From Tetracentron sinense (Eukaryota; Streptophyta; Magnoliopsida; Trochodendrales; Trochodendraceae), in contig CM026562.1 in NCBI GenBank assembly GCA_015143295.1, positions 16,582,041 to 16,646,040 on the forward strand: a stretch of DNA of 64,000 nucleotides, read 5' to 3'. The notes beneath the pieces are model-generated. The model worked only from the letters and a program-made list of their open reading frames with translations. It was not told the origin of the DNA and made no database searches. The position numbers and the translations under genes were made by a program. How positions within the stretch are numbered: the stretch's first letter is position 1; every line of letters starts with the position of its first letter. Of the stretch, positions 11,276-23,000 are shown one piece after another.

Positions 11276-11944
11276 ATCATAGTTACAGAGTATGGGTATG
11301 ATTATAATACGACAATGATTCGTTCGGGTAGTGTGGGTGTTATACAGCAAAAAAATGGCAAAAGTACGAAAAACTAAAAGATAATTAATAATTATAATAA
11401 ATAAATATTTTGATATTAACTAATAGCAATCATTTATTACAGAATATATGTTTAACACGGTAGAAGTACGACAAAAATACGCGTTTAATACGGAATTCAT
11501 GTATTAAACGTGTATTATACGACAATAAATGTATAACACGCGACATGACAAAAAACGGCGACCTCCCTAAAAGTATTATACGGGGGTTTCATAACTATGG
11601 TTCAAATAGATAGATAGATAGAGTACCTGTTGCAATTGCCGCTGAGATGAGAGCGGCGCTTGTCTCCGTCGAGCTATTGGAAAGAGATGAGGAAGAGAAA
11701 GGGTTTTTTTGGGATGGGAGGCTCGATTGCGTCAAACGCAATCCTTTTTTCAAGTGTTTCCTAGGAGCGCTCTTGCGGGGCCTCTTTTTTCCGTTCCCAA
11801 AAAGTGTTTGGAAACGGTTAAATCCTTAGAAACGTTCGGTTTCTCAAGTCATCCAAACACACTTTTGGTGTTTCTGTTCCTTGGAAATGGAGAATCGTTC
11901 TTTAGGAAAGATGCTAAATGCCCCCTAATCTTAAAATAATATTT

Positions 11945-12265
11945 TTCAAAATAATCATCTTTAATGCCTGTAATATTCTTCCACAAACTCATCCCGTATG
12001 AACCTCTAATCTCAATTGGCTCCCAGGGAGTTTTTTCACTATTCTTAGCCACTATCACTTATCTCCAAGATTTTGCTCCTCTCACCAAAGCACCAAAACC
12101 ATTTGCCAAGAGTGCCTTATTAGCCAACTCTAGCGGTCTCAAATCCAGACCTCTATCTCTCACAGGCCTGCAAACCGAATCCCATCTAACCAGATGATAT
12201 TTTCTTGTCACCACCCTATCATTCCACAATCCACAGGAAGTCTCCATGGCTGATTCATATATCAT
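11945..12265 (-). mobile_element. L1-type LINE fragment (C-terminal region after the RT)
   Basis: The minus strand encodes RKYHLVRWDSVCRPVRDRGL, then LRPLELANKALLANGFGAL, and in another frame IEIRGSYGMSLWKNITG. These match the segment between the reverse transcriptase and the zf-RVT domain of plant LINEs, as at 39541-39830 in this window (YHLVEWS, NKALLGKW, GSHGLGLWKGI). It is truncated on both sides and frameshifted. It abuts the TRAPPC2 pseudogene. Confidence 0.65.
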
Positions 12266-12400
12266 TGAAATTTTGATTACTTGCTTGAAAGGTATTTCAA
12301 CAATTATGGATTTGTGATTTCACGGTTGGACTTTTTGTCATTGTCCTAAAAGCTGTTTATGGTCAACAGTTGACACCCTGACCTCATTATCGTGTGGCAG

Positions 12401-13698
12401 AAAGAAGATGCTGCTCATTAGCACCAATTCATATTACATGCAGCTTTGGATATTGTTCAGGACCTTGCTTGGACTACAAGTGCTATGTGGGGTCCTATCA
12501 CTTCTCATTGTCTTTCCTTAAGATGTTTTCTATGTAGGTTCACACGAGCCATTTCCTTTTAATAAGACGTTTGCTGAAATGATGTTCTCATGTAGCAATT
12601 TTTGTTTTCATTATCAACTAGTTTACCACCTAGAAATTTTATCTGTCACATTCTTGATACAGGTTCTTGAAGGCAGTGGACAGGTTTAACGATTTGGTGG
12701 TGTCAATATATGTTACTGCTGGTCATATCCTACATATTTTCAAATTGTTTTACAAATTAACATTTCTATTATTTTCACAAAGGGGCCAATCACACAAGTC
12801 AACTTATAAGAGATGTAACTTTGTAGGCTAAGATGGCCTGTATTTAACGTTCATTGAATATTTATATATTTACCTTTTTCTATTTATCATTCTCTTTTCT
12901 TTTAAATCACAAGTTTACTAGATACTGTGAGGTTTAGTTTTAGTTTTTAGGCCAATTTCTTAGGGCTGTCCAGGGAGTTGTACATGTGGTTCATCATCAA
13001 TACTGACTGACCAAATGTTGTGCCCAAACTAGGGTTGGCCACTGACTGAATTTTACTTAGTTTTGATGGTCCCAGCCATTGATCAAGATCCTTGGAAAAA
13101 GAAACGTATGGGCAAAAGTACAAAATGACGGGGCTAAGTATAATCATGGTTGTCAAATCTGACCATCCAAATTAGGAACTATTGACTCTGGACGGTCATG
13201 AGTCCAAGAGTCTTGATATTGGTTCAGGTCCCAATCGAACCCTTCAATGGTCAATAGTTCATTGACCAGACGATTATGATCATTGGAATTCTGTATACTT
13301 TGATTGTTAATTTATTATAACGAATGCAAGGGCTACCCCCAAATTTGGACATCCAGAATGATGACAATATAATGCTATCTTTGCATAATCCCCTTGGGTC
13401 TAGAAAAGATTACGCTATTGGTCCACTGCACGCATGTTTTGGTGATATACTGTTTTCAATTCTTGAATTTTAGTAAATAGTTCTAATTTTATTTCAGTAA
13501 TTTTGTTAATTTTAAGCTTATAATTTTCGTTGATATACTAGCTTCATTCTTTGTTTCTTTGACCACCCATCAGTGTAGTTAAGGTGTCGCCTAGGCGGCG
13601 CCCATATCATACATTCGCGGCTGATGCTACTTCATGACTCTCGGAATGATTACGGAATTAAAAGTTTTTTCCAAGAGGTCCATGAGCTTTACATAAAG
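12401..13698 (+). pseudogene. TRAPPC2 (sedlin) pseudogene, middle exons
   Basis: TRAPPC2 is a small longin-fold subunit of the TRAPP tethering complexes acting in ER-Golgi traffic. Three exons are recognisable. Exon 12401-12486 encodes KEDAAH-stop-HQFILHAALD, then IVQDLAWTTSA, ending AT|GTGGGG. Exon 12663-12727 (after an ACAG acceptor) restores the Met and gives FLKAVDRFNDLVVSIYVTAG followed by H. Exon 13618-13698 gives RLMLLHDSRNDYGIKSFFQE, then VHELYIK and a GTGTAC donor. These match the family almost residue for residue, in order and in phase. There is a TAG at 12419-12421. No GT donor follows the second exon, and the acceptor of the third is replaced by foreign sequence (13571-13617). The N-terminal exon and the last exon (ILLNPLY...) are not seen. 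It is therefore a non-functional partial copy. Confidence 0.8.
13571..13617. mobile_element. MITE terminal remnant at the lost splice acceptor
   Basis: CAGTGTAGTTAAGGTGTCGC begins 47 bp upstream of the third TRAPPC2-like exon and continues into CGCCTAGGCGGCGCC. The same terminal motif (CAGTGTAGTCAAGGCG) closes the insertion at 2149-2825 on the opposite strand. Only one end is present here. It occupies the place where a polypyrimidine tract and AG would be expected. Confidence 0.5.
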
Positions 13699-14212
13699 GT
13701 GTACTACTGCACTCTGTTTTTCCATTAAGCAATCTTTTTGTTTCTCTTTCTTCAATTATTCCAAAATGTGGAGAATAGGTCCTTGTGAACTACACTTGGA
13801 TGCTTATTTGGTGAGCAAATTATATGCTTTCTTATTTTCTGTTCTTTGTATATTCTTCATGAATCTTTGGATTTGGTCCTGACGCCAAGGGAGGTTATAA
13901 GATGGATATATTAGACTGTATGAGCTACTTTTTACGTGAAATGGCTAGGAAGTAGGGGCGGAGCCAGGAGGCACGTGCCCCCCCGAACTTTTAAACAACG
14001 ACAACAAGAAAAGATTAATAAGGTATTGCCATTGCAGGGCTGAGCAAGGGGGCATGTGCCCCCTTGAACTCTTTGTCTTCAAGAAAATTATAATTTTTTT
14101 ATATACAAAATCAATGATTTATTAGGATCTAATGGCAATGGTCCATCTAAGAGGTGGCCTACCAGCAAGATCAAATCCTATTCATTCAGGACTCAGGAGT
14201 TAAGAGTACTAC

Positions 14213-14710
14213 CATGGGAGGAGTCACATGGGGCCCGGGGGGGCTGAAGCCTCCCCTCAACTTGTGAAAAAAAAAACTTTTGTACCATAAAGGGAACGTA
14301 GCTTGGGAGGGGACCAGGGGTGGACCCAGAGGCTGTGGGGGCTATAGCCCCCACCGCCCGGAACTTTTGAGGAGGAAAACAAAACTAAATTTATACTTAT
14401 ATTATTTAATTTAAAAGGGCATACGGGTGGGGCAAGGGGAAAGTTGCCTTTGAACTTTAAAAAAAAAAAACTAAGTTTATAAATTATACTTATATTATTG
14501 AATTGAAAGATGGCATAACCTGAGGCAAAGGGAGTAGTGGCCCCTAACTTTAAAATATATATATTCTTTTGCAAACAGACACAAACCGATGAGATGGCAC
14601 ATGGACTTGGCCCTAAATAAAAAAATTGGGGCTACGCCCTCGAACCCCCACACCTCACCTCAATTTTAGTCCCCCCGCCCCCCTACAAGAAAATCCTGGC
14701 TCTGCCCCTG
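14213..14710. mobile_element. hAT MITE nested in the outer hAT element
   Basis: This 498-bp element has degenerate inverted ends (CATGGGAGGAGTCA against CAGGGGCAGAGCCA) and a perfect 8-bp target duplication, AGTACTAC, at 14205-14212 and 14711-14718. It carries its own subterminal GGGGGCTNNAGCCCCC hairpins, for example near 14338. There is no coding capacity. It inserted after the outer element did. Confidence 0.75.
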
Positions 14711-14783
14711 AGTACTACCAAACAGTGGACTTGGATTCCACAAACAACAATAATCATACCTTTACAGCAAAATTCTCTGATAG

Positions 14784-15160
14784 GTAGGGGTGTATCCAAA
14801 TCAGGCTAGCTCGAAGTTCAACTCGGTTCAGCTTCGATCAAGCTCGGTTTGAGCTCAAAAATAGGCTTGATCGAGCTGAGCTGAGCTTTTTGAGTTTGAA
14901 AATGTTTTCAAGCCGAGCTTGAGCCAAGGCTTGTTTGATTCGGCTCGAAGCTTGGCCCGATTGAGGCTCGGTTTGGCTCAAGCTTGGCTTGGCTTGAATA
15001 TTATATAAAAAAATAATATATTTTATATATATATATATATATCATTATTATATATATAAATAATAAAATTATCATATATATAATAAAAATATTATTATTT
15101 TTATTTAAAAATACCTTTTTAATAATTCAATCTGAGTTGGACAATCGAGCCAAGCTGCCC
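14784..15160. repeat. GCTCGA/AGCTTGG-rich repeat with an AT core
   Basis: It starts TAGGGGTGTATCCAAATCAG, runs through many GAGCTCGA- and AGCTTGGCTTG-type motifs, then an (AT)n core at about 15000-15110, and ends near a CAATCGAGCCAAGCTG patch. A related GCTCAAG/TTGGCTTGG stretch lies at 35930-36125. It looks like a MITE of the AGGGGTGT type, but I could not fix a right end or target duplication. Confidence 0.4.
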
Positions 15161-15595
15161 CCTACAATTATCATATAAATAATACAATTATCATAAGACA
15201 GCCATAGGGCATGGTGTCAGCTGCCCCTTACAATTGCTCCCTAAACTTTAGAAACAAATATCTTTTATACTATGTTATTTAATTATTTAATAGGACATAT
15301 TCATTGGACAAGGGGACAACTGGCCCATAAACAAGGAGAAACAATACTCGTAGGATATGTATGAAACGTACGAATGAGATTGCCCAAGTGTCAAAAAACA
15401 TTTTGGGGTCTACGACCCTAAATCCCCGTCCCTAGACCTCAAATATTTTGTATCCGCCTAATCATTCTTCACAAATCCATCAACAATTACTAACATGTTC
15501 ATTCAACCATAGCGTACCCCCCCCCCCTTCCCCCCACCCCCACCCCCACACACAAGAAAATCCTAGCTCCGCCCCTGCTAGGAAGGGACTTCTAC

Positions 15596-16507
15596 TAGGT
15601 TTTTTAAAAGGCGAAGGCATGAGGCGAGGTGTTAAGATCTTGTGAGGCGTATGGCATGAATCTGAAGTGTCAAGCTCCTTCATTTTTTTTAAAGTTAATT
15701 AAAAGGATAAAATTTGTAGAAGTGATGAAAAATTACACAATATATATACATATAATTCAACAATCACATGAAAAAAATGGTGCTCTATTAGAAGAGACTT
15801 TGATGAGCTGGTTGTGTTGCTCCTGATTTGTGTTGGTGTCCTTTTTGTGTGTGGTTATCTGGTCCTTTTTCCATTATGTTGCTGACCTTGTAGCTTCTTA
15901 TCTCTGTATGGTCTTCATTGGTGAACCCTGTCTTTCGATTTGTACGCCTCAGCCACTTCTTCTCTTTATATCTATATGTATGCCTCTTATTGCCAATCTT
16001 AAAAGCCAATCACATCTAAAAAATAATGTTAGATAGAAAAGAAAATTTATCAATTGAGATTTATATTTTTTGTCCATAAACATATTAAAAACCAATGATG
16101 TTGATCATCAATTCATAATTTCATATCAAAAGGTTATACAATTTAGAATTTTTTTAATTCCAACAGATTGTCACATAGAAGTTAAGGAAAAACAATGCTA
16201 CAGGCAGGTAGCTTAAAACAACATCAAGGGTTTTAAAAACTCTAAGTACTTTTAACATAATAAACTAACTATTAATTTAATTGAATAGAAGAATGATATT
16301 CTGAGTCTGAATTTTGTGGGAAGCATTCTATATTTGATTATTGTATGACTGTACACCTCCAACATAAGGCAAGCCTCAAGACATGAGGTGTGAGCCTCAT
16401 GCTTTGAAGGTTGAGCCTCGTGGAAATTGAGCTTCTAAGGCTGCTCCTTGAGACCTTTTCCTTGAGGCTCGTCTCAAGTCATAAGCCTTACATGCACCTT
16501 AAAATAT
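15596..16507. mobile_element. Decayed GAGGC-rich MITE-like element
   Basis: The left edge (GGTTTTTTAAAAGGCGAAGG, then ATGAGGCGAGG) and right edge (CTTGAGGCTCGTCTCAAG ... CACCTTAAAATATTG) are rough inverses of each other. They resemble the clearer element at 47844-48432. The middle is AT-rich with no recognised frame. The ends are not exact and no target duplication was found, so the limits are approximate. Confidence 0.35.
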
Positions 16508-17872
16508 TGCTTCAACATAGTATGATTTAGTTCTCCATATTTGACAATCTTTGTTCCACATTGTCCTTATATATGCTGTTGTACTACATCTAGCTGATTT
16601 TAAGAGGCTTATGCTGAAATTTGCACATATTAATTTGAAAGTAACCAAATTCCTCATTGTCAACTCTGGCGTTGCAGAGACTTTCAGAGTAATAAATTAC
16701 TAGTTAATGTGATGGATATCATCTGTGTTGCCCATTTTTTGCCCAAGAGCTGTAACCAGGTGTAAGGACTGGCCTCTACGTATTAGCATTTAGCAAAGGA
16801 CACATGGGTAAGGCAGAACCTCCCTTGTTTTTTTTTTTTAATTTAGTCAACCATAGCTGTTCCTCCTTGATCTGCGACTCTGCATCTCAAAAGAAATCCG
16901 CAAGAAGGCATTCCTACAGCTTGCTTGCTACAAGAAAATTTCTTACGAATTGTATGGAGTTGACTGGTGCGAATAATTAGCTACTGAGTGTTAAGAAATG
17001 TAAATATATCTTTTGTTGTACTATGATTGGCATATTTTTGTGTAAAAAGTACATATTAATTAGATATTTTTAGTCTTATGAACTTCTAATTTATTATGCA
17101 TATATATAAATATATTATACAATTGGTCGGATATTTATCGAATCGGATATTCAATATCCAAATTTGTATCTGATTATAAACGGATAGTAAAGTACTTTTT
17201 GTATTCACTCTACTGGATACCTATATGGATAAATATCCGACAAAACAAATTCGGATACTGATAATATTCAGATCCGTAGACATGCCTAATGTCAACTATC
17301 AAGTCTATGCCACAAGGGATTGGCTGCGATGCATGCTAAGTGTTCTTCTGGTAAATGCTCAGAAAGATTCCACATGGTTGTGTAGGACTTGCCAAGTCTA
17401 ATCAGTCTTGACTATGTGTTGGTGCTGGATAGGTATTCTGGCTTGCTATATAAACTCAACCTGGCACCATCAGTGAGTGTGCTTGGATAGGTTCACAACC
17501 TAGTTCTTTCCACTTTTTAACTTTGCACACATCCCCATTGCAACTGCTTCTTTATAGAAGCAAAACTGATCTGCAAAAAAGTCTCTTAAGGCTGGATTTT
17601 GTTCAGATTTTCTCAGCGATCCTGGTCCTGCACAATTGCAACATTCGAGATAAAGAGTGAGACAACTTGAACTTAACCCTGTTGTCCTTGCTCCCCAATC
17701 ATGCTGAGTCTTTCAGTATTGCATATAGGTGGTTTCTTTTTAGTAGTAATTGAAATTCAAGTTGCGTATGGTTTTGGAAAGAGACTCTAGAGCTTGTAGT
17801 GAATGTAGTTGAATAATCCTCTTTGTTCATTTTTTTCCTTATTCCATTTGTTGGAGGTAGTTTATGGACTGA
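16508..17872. other. Gene-free stretch
   Basis: No recognisable coding sequence. At about 17125-17285 lies a decayed relative of the GGATAT/ATCCG-rich hAT MITE found intact at 30972-31450, without clear ends. The remainder, up to the gypsy LTR at 17873, shows nothing I can support. Confidence 0.5.
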
Positions 17873-20030
17873 TGTCACGCCCCAAAATCTATACACAATA
17901 ATACTAATATTTGTATAAATATCAAGGTGTGAACCAGAAACAAAATTTCAATAATAATGGAAATTAAAATAATTTAATACTCTATTAAACAGATTTAAAT
18001 AACCAGCATCACTAAAAGACTCAATAACATGAGTTTTCCCAAAAACTAAATTATCCAAAGATTTCATATAGTTTATCTCACTACAGTTCTCTCACACTCT
18101 AATAGAGAAGAAAACTTTAGGATTGGTCTCACTTGCTCAAACGAAAACAATTCCTATTCTTTTTAATCACCACCTGAAAAAGAAGAATTAACAAGGGTGA
18201 GCCCACAGCTCAACAAGAGAATACACTATAATTTAAATGCATTAACAATTCATATTACAAGATGACTAACAAATTATGCATAATATTCAATTAAGTCTTT
18301 ACTTATGGTTCAGTCCGGTCAATAGGGGTCTTACACAACTTACCCTATTGATCAAGGGAATTATTAGGATCTCACACAGCTTACCCTATCCCTTAGGTCT
18401 CACACAGTTCACCCATCTGAGAATTAAGTGTCTTACACAATTCAACTCAATCCTCTGTTTCTGGGTAGGTACTCTACACCACCCTGAAACAATCATTTGA
18501 GTGGTACACAACATCACCCTATGATCAATTTAAGGAGGTTTTACATAATTTACTCCTTAAATGACCCTTAACCAAGGTTAAAACAATGTTTATTGAATCA
18601 CCATTATTTTAGAAAATGAATACCAACTATTATGAAAATATAGCAAAACATTAAATGACAGTTATAATAGTCAACATCATAATTCATAATTAAAATTTAC
18701 AATTAACATCTAGGCAGACATAACATACCTTATTTCAAAAGGGATTTCAGTTGTGTTTCTTAATTTTCCATGATAATGGGGTTCAGGGTTTCACAAACCC
18801 CCAAGGGCTTGGAAAAACCCTTTTTTTTTTGCTAGTGAGTTTAATAAAACCCTTATACTAGCATAAAAGAGTTCAGTTACTAATCAATTAGTTAGTAACT
18901 AATTAGTTAAGTTTGTTAGGGGTATCTTTCAACCACCCAACAAATTAATTAAAAAAATATAAGTCACGTTACTAACAAATTATTTAGTAAGTAATTATTT
19001 AAATTTGTTAGAGGTATCTTTCAACCATCTAACAAACTAAGTAATTAGTTATAAAGGAATCTCAACAAACCAATATTCTCACACTCAAATAATATATATA
19101 TTTAATTAAAATATCTTAAGAAAATTAATGTGAAAAATATCCATTTTTTCCGTTTTTGATTTTCAACTAAGATTTTGACTCATAAAAATACTGATTTTAG
19201 GAAAACTTTCTTCACGAAAGTTGTAGATCTTTTCGAGCTCTTCGAAACGATGTACTATCGGACCAAAATCGGAATTAATGTCATAAAGTTACAACCCAAA
19301 TACCGAAACTGGATAAATCTCATTTAAATTAACTCAATTCCGAAAATCACTAATTTTAATCTCCTAGATCTCTTATATTTTCTTCCTTAAAATTTAATAT
19401 ATTATTATATCATTTATTAAAATCACTCATAACATATTTAATGAATCAAAATAATACCTATATAAAATATTTATCCGATCTAGCATATTTTCATACACAA
19501 TTATTAACACAAGAAGAAAAACACGTTAAAATTATTATTGTGTGATCACAACACACCCTACATCTAAATTATAGAAATATTCACTTGCCTCTAGATCTGA
19601 TTTTCGAGAAGAAGACGAGATTGATTGCTTATGAGAGATTTGTTGCTATCCCGGATGATCCAAAACTTTGAGATCCAATTCTCTACGAGCATTCACCGAT
19701 CTCCAAACCCTATGGCCGTTCTCCCTCTCCTCCAAAAGTACGTATCTCAGCTTCCTAAATCAGGTTTAGCAAAAAATATCACTATTAGGTTAAACAATTT
19801 TATTTATATTAAACTCTATTTAGAGAATTACTAATATACCCCCACTAAGGTCTGTTTGTTTATAACCTAGATTTAATTAATTCAACTTATTAAATTAAAT
19901 CATTGGGTTAGCCCTACCCCACCAAGGTTAGCCATATGATCAAACACAAAAATCAATTACTAAATTACCCTCAGGGTATCATTTACCAATTTATCCCTGG
20001 GTGTATTTAATTTAAATTAGGGTCATTACA
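17873..20030 (-). repeat. 3' LTR of gypsy copy 1
   Basis: This 2158-bp LTR starts TGTCACGCCCC and ends GGGTCATTACA on the plus strand. It aligns throughout with 24618-25182 plus 27600-29242, apart from one indel of about 45 bp near 18758. It is non-coding, and short frames in it are chance. Its last 300 bp (19732-20030) are nearly identical to the LTR remnant of copy 2 at 58785-59085, closer than to its own partner LTR. Confidence 0.9.
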
Positions 20031-20043
20031 TTCTACCATCCTT
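20031..20043 (-). other. Polypurine tract of gypsy copy 1
   Basis: AAGGATGGTAGAA on the minus strand, directly against the 3' LTR start TGTAATG. This is the position where plus-strand DNA synthesis is primed in this family. The same sequence is at 59086-59098 in copy 2. Confidence 0.65.
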
Positions 20044-20065
20044 AAAGAAAATTTCGTCCTCAAAA

Positions 20066-23000
20066 TTAACATACCTCAGTCAAGAAAAGATGAGGATACT
20101 TCTCCCTCATTTCTGACTCCAGCTCCCATGAAGCTTCATCTTCATCATGATTGTTCCACTGAACTTTCACTAATGAAATGGACTTCGCTCGAAGCTGCTT
20201 CATCATCCGATCCAAGATACGAACTGGTTTCTCCACATATGAAGTATCCTGCCTGAGCTCCAAGACACTGAAATCAATGGTGTGAGACTCATCTCTCACA
20301 TACTTCCTCAACATAGATACATGAAACACATTGTGCACACTGGACAAGCTAGGTTGCAAAGCAAGCCTGTATGCCACAACCCCAATCCTTTCTAGAATCT
20401 CAAATGGTCCGATAAATCTTGGTGACAGCTTCCCCTTCTTCTTTCCAAATCTCATCACACCTTTCATCGGTGATACTTTCAGAAAAACATGGTCACTAAT
20501 AGCAAACTCTAGAATTCTTCTTCGTCGGTCTGCATAACTCTTTTGCTGACTTTGAGCAGTCTTTACCGCTCTCTGATCACAGCTACCTTTTCAGTAGTTT
20601 CCCGAACCAGCTCAGGCCCAAGCAAACCACCATCCCCCACCTCTGCCCAACAAATAGGCGATCGACAAGGTCTACCATACAATGCCTCATAAGGTGCCAT
20701 ACCAATACTAGCATGGTAGCTGTTGTTATAGGCAAACTCTACTAATGGCAGGTGATCTTCCCAACCACCCTTAAAATCCAAGATACAAGCTCGAAGCATG
20801 TCTTCCATCACTTGGTTGACTCGTTCTGTCTGGCCATCAGTTTGGGGATGAAAAGCCCTACTTAAATCTAATGATGTCCCCAAAGCTCTCTGAAAACTCT
20901 TCCAAAATTGAGATGTAAGCTTCGCATCTCGATCTGAGACTATCGATATAGGAACTCCATGCAGTTTAACTATCTCCTTTATATACAGCTTACTCAACTC
21001 ATCCATGGAATAAGTAGTACGAATCGGAAGAAAGTGAGCAGATTTTGTTAATCGGTCTACTATTACCCATACTGCATCATGCCATTGCCTTGACCTTGGT
21101 AGTCCGACTACAAAATCCATCGATATCCTCTCCCATTTCCATTCTTCAATGGACAATGACTGCAAAGGCCTAGATGGCTTCTGATGCTCAGTCTTCACTT
21201 GTTGACAAGTCAAACATCTAGATACAAACTCTGCAACATCCCGTTTCATACCATCCTACCAAAAGTGCCTACGAAGATCTCGATACATCTTTGTACCACC
21301 CGGATGAACTGTATACTTTGCGTGATGTGCTTCTTCAAGAACCTCTCTCTTTAAATCAGCCAAATCTGGAACACACAATCTACTACAAAATCTCACACCG
21401 TCATCTGATCCAACAACCCAATCTACAGTGTTACCAACAACTGTCCTCTGCAACTCTTGATTGCAACTTTCCATCTTGTGATTGAGCTTGAATGATTTTA
21501 CTGACCAATGTCGGATTGAACAGTTAGACTGAAGAGAAAAGCCTTGAACATTCTGCTGAATTGGATGAATATTATATTCTGAAACTACCTCCAACATATT
21601 CCACTCCTGTAACCATCATAAGAGCAACTAATCCTCTCGGTTTGCGGCTTAATGCATCTGCTACAACATTAGCCTTCCCAGGATGATAGTGAAGAGTAAA
21701 GTCATAATCCTTCAATGTTCCATCCACCTTCGTTGTCTCATGTTCAACTCATTCTGAGAGAACAAGTATTTCAAACTTTTGTGATCAGAAAAGAACTCAA
21801 ACTTCTCTCCATAAAGATAATGTCTCCATATCTTCAATGCAAAAACAACTGCTGCCAATTCCAAATCATGAGTTGGATAGTTCTTCTCATGAACCTTCAA
21901 TTGGTGAGATGCATAGGCAATCACCTTACCATTCAGCATCAAAACACACCCAAGCCCTGATGAGATGCATCACTATAGACCACAAGTCCTCATTGCTCTC
22001 AGGAATGGTCAAAACTGGTGCTGATGTCAGTCGGGTCTTTACCTCAACAAAAGTCTGCTCACAACTGTGATCCCAAACAAACTTCACGTCTTTCTTAGTC
22101 AGACGAGTTAAAGGTGCAGAAAATCTTTGAAAATCCCTCAATGAAACGTCGATAGTATCCAGCCAGACCCAGAAAACTACGAATTTCGGTAACTGAAGTG
22201 GGCTGTCCCCAGTCCATTACCGCTTCAACCTTAGCAGGATCCACAGACACTCCTTCTCTTGAGACGACATGTCCCAAAACTTGACTTGCTCCTGCCAGAA
22301 CTCACACTTTGAAAGTTTGGCATACAACTGATGTTTTCGCAAAGTCTGAAGTGCGATATGAAGATGTTGAGCATGCTCTTCACTAGACTTCGAATAGATC
22401 AAAATGTCATCTACAAAGACGACAACAAATTGATCTAAGAAAGGCTTAAACACCCGGTTCATCAACTCCATGAAAGTCGCTGGTGCATTAGTCAGCCCAA
22501 ATGGCATGACTAAGAACTCGTAATGCCCATACTGAGTCCGAAAAGCTATCTTAGAGATGTCCTCCTCCTTCACCCTCAACTGGTGATAAGCCCGACCTCA
22601 AATCGATCTTGGAGAATAACTACGCTCCCTTAAGTTGATCAAATAAATCCTCAATCCTAGGATAAAGGGTATTTGTTCTTAATTGTCACCTTATTCAATT
22701 GTCGGTAATCAATACAAAACCGCATTGATCGTCCTTCTTCTTGACAAATAGTACTGGCGCACCTCATGGTGAAGTACTAGGTCGAATAAAGCCATGATTT
22801 AACAACCCTGAATCTGCTCTTTCAGCTCCTTCAATTCCATTGGCGTCATTCTATAAGGTGCCTTTGATATTGGTGTAGTACCCGATACCAAATCAATACC
22901 AAAATCCACTACCCTCCTTGGAGGTAACCCCGGTATCTCTTGAAATACATCAGCAAACTCGGAGGCAACGTGTATCTGTTCCAACTCGATACCCTGATCC

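Larger units (their letters stand above)
13953..15577. mobile_element. hAT-type non-autonomous element (outer), with 8-bp target duplication
   Basis: Terminal inverted repeats are TAGGGGCGGAGCCAGGA on the left and the inverse of CAGGGGCGGAGCTAGGA on the right. They are flanked by a perfect 8-bp duplication, CTAGGAAG, at 13945-13952 and 15578-15585, as expected of hAT elements. No transposase frame remains. It carries at least one nested hAT element (14213-14710), a GCTCGA-rich segment and a C-rich run (15511-15545). A second internal copy of the left-end motif near 14035 hints at a further, unresolved insertion. Confidence 0.8.
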
